A stretch of DNA of 64,000 nucleotides from Lactiplantibacillus pingfangensis (GTDB lineage: Bacteria > Bacillota > Bacilli > Lactobacillales > Lactobacillaceae), in contig NZ_BJDG01000014.1 in assembly GCF_005404945.1 (NCBI RefSeq), positions 1 to 64,000 on the forward strand, given 5' to 3'. How positions within the stretch are numbered: the first letter of the stretch is position 1; each line of letters begins with the position of its first letter. This document shows positions 59,230-64,000 of this stretch, one piece after another. The notes below the pieces were generated by a model that worked only from the letters and a program-made list of their open reading frames with translations, was not told the DNA's origin and did not search any database. The translations under genes were made by a program, and so were the position numbers.

Positions 59230-60114
59230 ATGAATTTTGAAAAGCAATATCGCTATACTGGCAAGGAATCACTAGGGTTGACGGATCTGGCAACTGGGCC
59301 AGATGAAAAGTATAACGACGAAAAAGTGATTAAGACGCAAATTGCTAAAAACATTAAACAATTGACAGAACTTCAAGGAAAGCTCTACGCGCAAGATCGT
59401 TATGGGGTGTTGGTCGTTTTTCAAGCGATGGATGCCGCTGGCAAGGACAGTATGATCGCGCACATTATGAGTGGTGTGAATCCGCAAGGCTGTGAAGTGA
59501 CATCATTTAAACAACCGACTAGTAATGAAATTGCGCATGATTATTTATGGCGAATTCACAATCAAGTGCCTAAGCGGGGCATGATTGGTATTTTCAACCG
59601 TTCCTATTATGAAGATGTGCTCGTGAGTCGGGTTCATCCGGAGATTATCGTCAATGAGCATATTGGCGATATTGAAACGGCTGATCAAGTTAATGACGCC
59701 TTTTTCAATCGGCGGTTCAAAGACATGCGCTATATGGAAGATTATTTACAGCATAACGGTTATCTTGTGTTGAAATTCTTCCTACATATGTCAAAAGCGG
59801 AACAAAAGCAGCGGTTTATTCGTCGGATTGAATTACCAAGTCATAATTGGAAGTTTTCGGCGGCAGATATTCGCGAACGGAAATACTGGGATGATTATCA
59901 ACGCGTTTATGACGATACGATCACGCATACGGCATCCAAGGAAAATCCTTGGTATGTGATTCCGTCAGATAGTAAATGGTATTCGCGCTTGTGTGTCTCA
60001 GAAATTATTAATCGCCGGTTAAGCGAGTTACCGTTAGCGTATCCATCTTTAGATGCTGCCGATCAGGCTCAATTGAAGACCGCGCTTAATCAATTAGATC
60101 GAGAAACAGACTAA
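59230..60114 (+). CDS. polyphosphate kinase 2 family protein
   Basis: 294 residues. VVFQAMDAAGKDSMIAHIM (62-80) contains the Walker A-like DAAGKDS (68-74). GIFNRSYYEDVLVSRVHPE is the Walker B/lid part, and the later NWKFSAADIRERKYWDDY is typical of PPK2. It moves phosphate between polyphosphate and nucleotides. GAGAGGGACG before the ATG. Copy 5 of the structured element follows its stop. Confidence 0.93.
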   Translation: MNFEKQYRYTGKESLGLTDLATGPDEKYNDEKVIKTQIAKNIKQLTELQGKLYAQDRYGVLVVFQAMDAAGKDSMIAHIMSGVNPQGCEVTSFKQPTSNEIAHDYLWRIHNQVPKRGMIGIFNRSYYEDVLVSRVHPEIIVNEHIGDIETADQVNDAFFNRRFKDMRYMEDYLQHNGYLVLKFFLHMSKAEQKQRFIRRIELPSHNWKFSAADIRERKYWDDYQRVYDDTITHTASKENPWYVIPSDSKWYSRLCVSEIINRRLSELPLAYPSLDAADQAQLKTALNQLDRETD

Positions 60115-60137
60115 CTATTAGGACCCCTGTAGACTGC

Positions 60138-60325
60138 CGCTTCCGGTTGTTAATGATTGCATGCGGTCGTGGGACCGGTCCAAGCCAAGCACGTCTTGGC
60201 CCTCGCCCGGAACCCTTGTCAAAACCGCAAGTGTCCCGGACCGTCCGTGGTGTAAAATCGGCAAGAACGGCCGATTAACGCCACCATCACGACCGATACA
60301 ATCAGTAACAACTTGCAGCTAATTA
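60138..60325 (+). repeat. dispersed structured element, copy 5
   Basis: Outer arms GTTGTTAATGATTG and CAATCAGTAACAAC replace the TTGGGAC/GTCCCAA of copies 2 and 3 by other complementary bases. CGGTCGTG/CACGACCG, GTCCAAG/CTTGGCC and GTGGTGT..TCGGC/GCCGA..ACGCCAC hold as elsewhere. It starts 23 bp after the PPK2 stop and lies between convergent genes. Confidence 0.88.
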
Positions 60326-60409
60326 CCAGCCAGCTAGGTATAGTAGAGACTAGCAGGAGTCTATTTTTACGATTTTATCTTTTAGTTTTTTAGTTATCAC
60401 CAACCTAAA

Positions 60410-60457
60410 ACGTCCCCGTATCAAGTGGCTAAACACTTTGATGCGAGGGCGCTTTTT
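60410..60457. terminator. terminator between PPK2 and surface protein genes
   Basis: CCC.GTATCAAGTG and CACTTTGATGCGAGGG arms, with a T-run on the right. Confidence 0.7.
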
Positions 60458-60483
60458 AAAATCTAAATCACTGTAACTGAAAC

Positions 60484-63033
60484 CTAAACACGTCGTTGAC
60501 GCCAAGCAAATAACCAACCTAAGCTAAGCGTAAGGCTTAATCCTAGGAGACCTAATAAAATAGCAACTGTTGAGGCGCTTTCATTAGTTTGTGGTAAACG
60601 CCGGCCTTGACTGGATACAGGGCGCAAGGTCTTTGAACTCGTCAGTAATGGTTGTTTTAGGGCTGGTGTTGCTGGCAGTGTCGTTGCTGGTTTCGAAACA
60701 GGGAAAGTAACTTGACCAGAAGTTTCTGGCTTAGTGGCGGGTGTTTCTGAACCAGACTGACCTGGTTTACTGCCATTCGGCTGATCAACAGCCGGTTTTT
60801 CCGGTTGTCCTGGTTCCGGTTGACTTGGTTCTTCAGGTGTTGGCACTGGTTCGGGCGTTGGCACTGGTTCAGGTGCTGGTGTTGGTTCAGGTGCCGGACG
60901 ATCAATTTCGGCACTAGCCGAACCACCGTTACCACTGTCATCCTCATAAACGGCCGCATTGGCATAGGTTGCAGCACCATCGGCAGTGACCGTCTTGGTT
61001 TGATAGGTCAAAGTAAAGTCGTGGTTAACGGTCTCAGCAATCGTGAAGACGATTTCAGTGCCGTTGACATTAACGCTGACTGGTAGCGTATTACCAGCAC
61101 TATCAATGGCAGTCGCACCGTCTTCAACGTAGGTTAAATCGGGACTCATTAAATCGCTAATCTTTGGATTGACCAATTGATTGCCGTTTGCCGTAATTGC
61201 AATGCGCCAATTGATTTTGGTAAAGTCGTCGGGTGTGACCCAAGTGGCAACTTTAGTCATGCCAATTTCGGTCTTGTCAGGATCTTCTGGCTCAATCACG
61301 GCGCCATCACGATCAATGGTGGCAGTTGCACTACCGTTGTTGCCGGACTCATCTTCATAGAGGGCTGCATTATCAAACGTTGCGGTACCAGTATCACTGG
61401 CCGTCTTAGTTTGATAATCAAGTTGCAAGTTTTCCGTGAATGTCCCGGTTAACTTGAAGCTAACGGTATTCCCGTTAACTGTCTCCGTGACCGGAATCGC
61501 GGTGCCATCACTCGTAGCGGCGGTGACGCTGCCCGGAATATACGCTTGATTATTAGTAAATTCATCAACAATCAGGGGGTTAACCAAGCGATTGTGATTG
61601 GCAATCACCGTTAAGTGCCAATTGATTTTAGTAAAATCGTTGGGGTCGCGCCACGAGGCTGTTTTGAGTAACTGGATTGCCTCGTCTTGTCCAGGGACAT
61701 CTGGTTCGGATGGGTCCCCTTCACGATCGACTTGGGCGGTTGCCTGCGCGTTATTACCGTGATCATCATGATAAGTAGCAGCGTTGGCAAACGTCTCAGT
61801 GCTCGAGGCTTGATCCGGCGTTGTTTGATAAGTAATCCGTAAGTTACTCTGATAGCTACCTTTAATTGTAAAGACGATTTCGGTTCCGCTAGTCGTTACC
61901 GTGACCGGAATGGCTTGACCGGTGCTGTCAAAGACTTTAGCACTATCAGAGACGTAGGACTGGTTAGGGGTCATTTTGTCAACAATTTCGGGATTAAGCA
62001 GTTGATGACCATTTGCTGAAACCGTTAAGTCCCAATTAATCTTGTTGGGATCTTTCGCGTCTACCCAACTCGCTGATTTAGTCATTGAAATTGGTTCGGT
62101 GGGTTCTGGCGTTTCCGGTTCAGTTGTGCCACCGTCATTATCTTCGTCAGGCGTGAGTGCTTCGTCATCACGATCAATATTAGCGTTGGCCGAGGCGTTA
62201 TGCCCGCCATCGTCAGTATAAGTCGCGGCATTATCGAAGATTTCGGCCCGAGTGGCATTGTTGGTTGTAGTCTGATAACTGATTTTCAGATCACTGTTAA
62301 CGACGCTACGAACTTGAATCGTTACTTTTGACCCATTGACGACTGTTGCCGAAGCTAAAGTCTCACCTGAGGCATCTTTGACAACGGTACTCTGTTGTAC
62401 ATAAGTCTGATTTGAACTTAACTGATCAACGATGACCGGGTGAGATAAGGTATTCCCATTTGAGTTGACGGCTAATTCCCAATTGATTTTAGTAAAATCA
62501 TCTGGTTCAGCCCAACTCGCAGTTTTGGTCATGCTGATGGGCTTGGTTGGCGTGGGTGTTGGTGCGGGCGGGGCGGGAGTGACCGTAGTTGCAGGATAGA
62601 TCACGATTCGAATCCAGCCACTACGATTTAAGCCCAGTTCCATGGCCTTATTAACGACGACGGTGCCGACATGGGATCCGTCGGCAATTGTACTAGCGCC
62701 AATGACACCAAGTCCACCGTTCGCGACCATTGAAAATGACCGGTCACCAACGATTGTCACGTTGTCAGGAACATAAAAATGCATCGTGTCACCACTTTTA
62801 ACCGCAGTAGTGTTGGGGATGCGCCAATTATAATTAATCGTATATTTAACTGTTGGTGACAAGACAGCGGTATGAGAGTAGACCTTGCCTTGTGCATCTT
62901 TGATCACACAACTATTTGCATCCAGTCCAGTGACACTGGTGATTTCTTTCGCCTGCCCGGCGAGTGGGGGGCTAAGAATCATGAGTGCCAGACCGGTAAC
63001 CGCTAACAATAACCATTGCCAAAATTTTCGCAT
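60484..63033 (-). CDS. large repeat adhesin, LPQTNE-anchored
   Basis: 849 residues. Signal peptide 1-31 (to AGQAKE). N-terminal adhesin-like domain 32-160. Four repeats of about 130-140 residues follow, each opening with (I)(S/G)MTK.A(S/T)W and closing NA..Y.DD.GN...A.IDR; the K-near-start and N-near-end pattern suits Cna-type domains with isopeptide bonds. Then a Pro/Glu/Thr-rich wall spanner (PEPVPTPE), LPQTNE, a hydrophobic helix and a basic tail. Binds matrix or cells by inference. GGAGG before the ATG at 63033. Confidence 0.9.
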   Translation of the reverse strand: MRKFWQWLLLAVTGLALMILSPPLAGQAKEITSVTGLDANSCVIKDAQGKVYSHTAVLSPTVKYTINYNWRIPNTTAVKSGDTMHFYVPDNVTIVGDRSFSMVANGGLGVIGASTIADGSHVGTVVVNKAMELGLNRSGWIRIVIYPATTVTPAPPAPTPTPTKPISMTKTASWAEPDDFTKINWELAVNSNGNTLSHPVIVDQLSSNQTYVQQSTVVKDASGETLASATVVNGSKVTIQVRSVVNSDLKISYQTTTNNATRAEIFDNAATYTDDGGHNASANANIDRDDEALTPDEDNDGGTTEPETPEPTEPISMTKSASWVDAKDPNKINWDLTVSANGHQLLNPEIVDKMTPNQSYVSDSAKVFDSTGQAIPVTVTTSGTEIVFTIKGSYQSNLRITYQTTPDQASSTETFANAATYHDDHGNNAQATAQVDREGDPSEPDVPGQDEAIQLLKTASWRDPNDFTKINWHLTVIANHNRLVNPLIVDEFTNNQAYIPGSVTAATSDGTAIPVTETVNGNTVSFKLTGTFTENLQLDYQTKTASDTGTATFDNAALYEDESGNNGSATATIDRDGAVIEPEDPDKTEIGMTKVATWVTPDDFTKINWRIAITANGNQLVNPKISDLMSPDLTYVEDGATAIDSAGNTLPVSVNVNGTEIVFTIAETVNHDFTLTYQTKTVTADGAATYANAAVYEDDSGNGGSASAEIDRPAPEPTPAPEPVPTPEPVPTPEEPSQPEPGQPEKPAVDQPNGSKPGQSGSETPATKPETSGQVTFPVSKPATTLPATPALKQPLLTSSKTLRPVSSQGRRLPQTNESASTVAILLGLLGLSLTLSLGWLFAWRQRRV

Positions 63034-63320
63034 TTTGTTGACCTCCAATCAATGCGTTTAATGACATGTTAAGTGTTCCCGATGCACTTAGCACCCATAG
63101 CTTACCACTTGTGTACAGTGTGAAAATAAGCAAGTGGTTTGTTTGGAAAACTGGCAAACCGTGCTAATTTCGCTTGAAACGCTGATGGTGTCTGGAATCG
63201 TGAGTCTTAATTTCAGTTGTTGTGTGACCAGCCTTTTTTTCGTTGTCAGCGATTAAAAATAATCGTACCATTAAAATTAGATTAGAATGACTATTGAGTT
63301 AACATCAAGTGGGTGAAAGT

Positions 63321-64000
63321 ATGCGGAAATATGGGAGTCAAGTTTGGTTGTATAGTAGTTACTTTTTTAAGGTCATGCTAGATAACGTTGGTGTCATGCT
63401 GTATACCGTGGGTTTACCGATTTTTTTTCTGGCGTTAAATTTAAAATCGGCAATGTTTAAACCCTTAACATTAAGTCAGTACACGGGAAAGGTATTGCCG
63501 TTTGTTGCTTGGATCATATTTTCCAACACAATTGTGATGGTGGGAGAAGTCGCCTTGTTACGTGAACAAGGTTATCTCAAGCAATATGTGTCATTAGTGG
63601 TGAATCCTAGCGTCTTTATTTTGAGTAAAGCCATAGTGAATTTAGGATTATTATTAGTTATTTTGGCGTTAGTTGCTGGAGGGAGTGCGGTGATGTTTCA
63701 ATTGCCTTTTTGGGCACTACTCTGGCGACTGTGGGGCGTATTGATTATGGTCAGTATACCAATGTGGGGTTATGGGTTACCTTTATTGAGCTTTGAGTGG
63801 CGTTATCAGACGGTAACTGCAGTCATGAATGTGTTGACATTGGCCGTCATGCTAGGATCAGTGGCAGTTGGAAACTGGCTAAATATCAAAGTTAGTAACC
63901 CAGTCGCCAGCGTGTTAAGTCCAGTTTATTTAGTGATGGCTTGTTTTGACCTGTTGGTGACGGGACACTGGGCGACTTTTTTACCGGCGTATCTTAGTGC
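63321..64000 (+). CDS. ABC-2 type permease (partial, cut by window end)
   Basis: The open frame from ATG at 63321 (GGTGAAAG upstream) runs to the end of the window, 226 codons without a stop. Five or six hydrophobic segments, with LREQGYLKQYVSLVVNPSVFILSK in the first loop, look like an ABC-2/ABC-type exporter membrane subunit. The partner ATPase is not in the window. Substrate unknown. Confidence 0.7.
   Translation, partial: MRKYGSQVWLYSSYFFKVMLDNVGVMLYTVGLPIFFLALNLKSAMFKPLTLSQYTGKVLPFVAWIIFSNTIVMVGEVALLREQGYLKQYVSLVVNPSVFILSKAIVNLGLLLVILALVAGGSAVMFQLPFWALLWRLWGVLIMVSIPMWGYGLPLLSFEWRYQTVTAVMNVLTLAVMLGSVAVGNWLNIKVSNPVASVLSPVYLVMACFDLLVTGHWATFLPAYLS

Noticed and set aside
29650-60325. Dispersed elements as CRISPR or insertion sequences
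   Set aside because: No regular spacers, no cas genes, no transposase, and copies lie 8-14 kb apart.
60805-61452. Plus-strand frames rich in Trp/Phe/Arg or Gly/Cys opposite the repeat adhesin
   Set aside because: Shadows of the repetitive minus-strand gene.

Overview
The window looks like a chromosomal segment of a Gram-positive lactic acid bacterium of the Lactiplantibacillus (L. plantarum-like) group. The reasons are: strong AGGAGG-type ribosome binding sites; two sortase-anchored surface proteins ending in LPQT-type motifs, one with mucin-binding-type (MucBP) repeats; a T-box leader; LexA boxes of the Gram-positive GAAC-N4-GTTC type; and an orphan DXP synthase, which I recall from L. plantarum. 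The genus call is inference from protein content. I see no rRNA, tRNA, CRISPR array, complete insertion sequence or prophage.

Layout. 0-6 kb: DedA protein, two small exported or membrane proteins, then a series of redox genes (aldo/keto reductase, flavodoxin, NAD(P)H-binding protein plus MerR regulator, SDR). 6-9.4 kb: MucBP surface protein and a tautomerase. 9.4-12.9 kb: SOS cassette with two LexA boxes (YolD-like protein, lipoprotein hydrolase, small ORF, UmuC-type polymerase). 12.9-20.4 kb: LtrA and LysR on the minus strand, diverging from a tight seven-gene oxidoreductase/detoxification-like operon. 20.4-29.6 kb: GNAT, two tail-to-tail LysR genes, tautomerase, a MerR-promoter MFS operon, a second MerR, an unknown protein, an amino-acid permease and a small CxxxC protein. 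29.6-32.5 kb: a gene-poor stretch with structured repeats, then T-box, MetI-like enzyme and thioredoxin. 32.5-37.2 kb: GyrI-type MerR with a divergent quinone-oxidoreductase operon, esterase and small membrane proteins. 37.4-52.2 kb: methyltransferase, XRE, PepF, hydrolase, GntR-ABC transporter, dxs, TMEM175, pyrB, CPA1 antiporter and two Gfo/Idh dehydrogenases. 52.6-64 kb: RpiR, LacI and HAD genes, an HxlR-quinone reductase module, nucleoside hydrolase, nitroreductase, PPK2, a large repeat adhesin, and an ABC-2 permease cut by the window end.

Two things tie the window together. First, nine promoters have a -35 and -10 separated by exactly 19 bp, most with a dyad in the spacer. This is the signature of MerR-family activation. 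Most of them stand before redox or transport genes, and three MerR genes lie in the window. Second, a roughly 190-210 bp structured element occurs in four full copies (29.65, 43.56, 52.27 and 60.14 kb) and one split copy (55.52 and 57.12 kb). All are in the same orientation and just downstream of rightward genes. Its helices are kept by compensatory base changes between copies, so the selected feature is the fold, not the sequence. I do not recognise this element; it is the best candidate here for something undescribed. Other cruciform-like palindromes (5.83, 8.90 and 30.34 kb) lie between genes as well.
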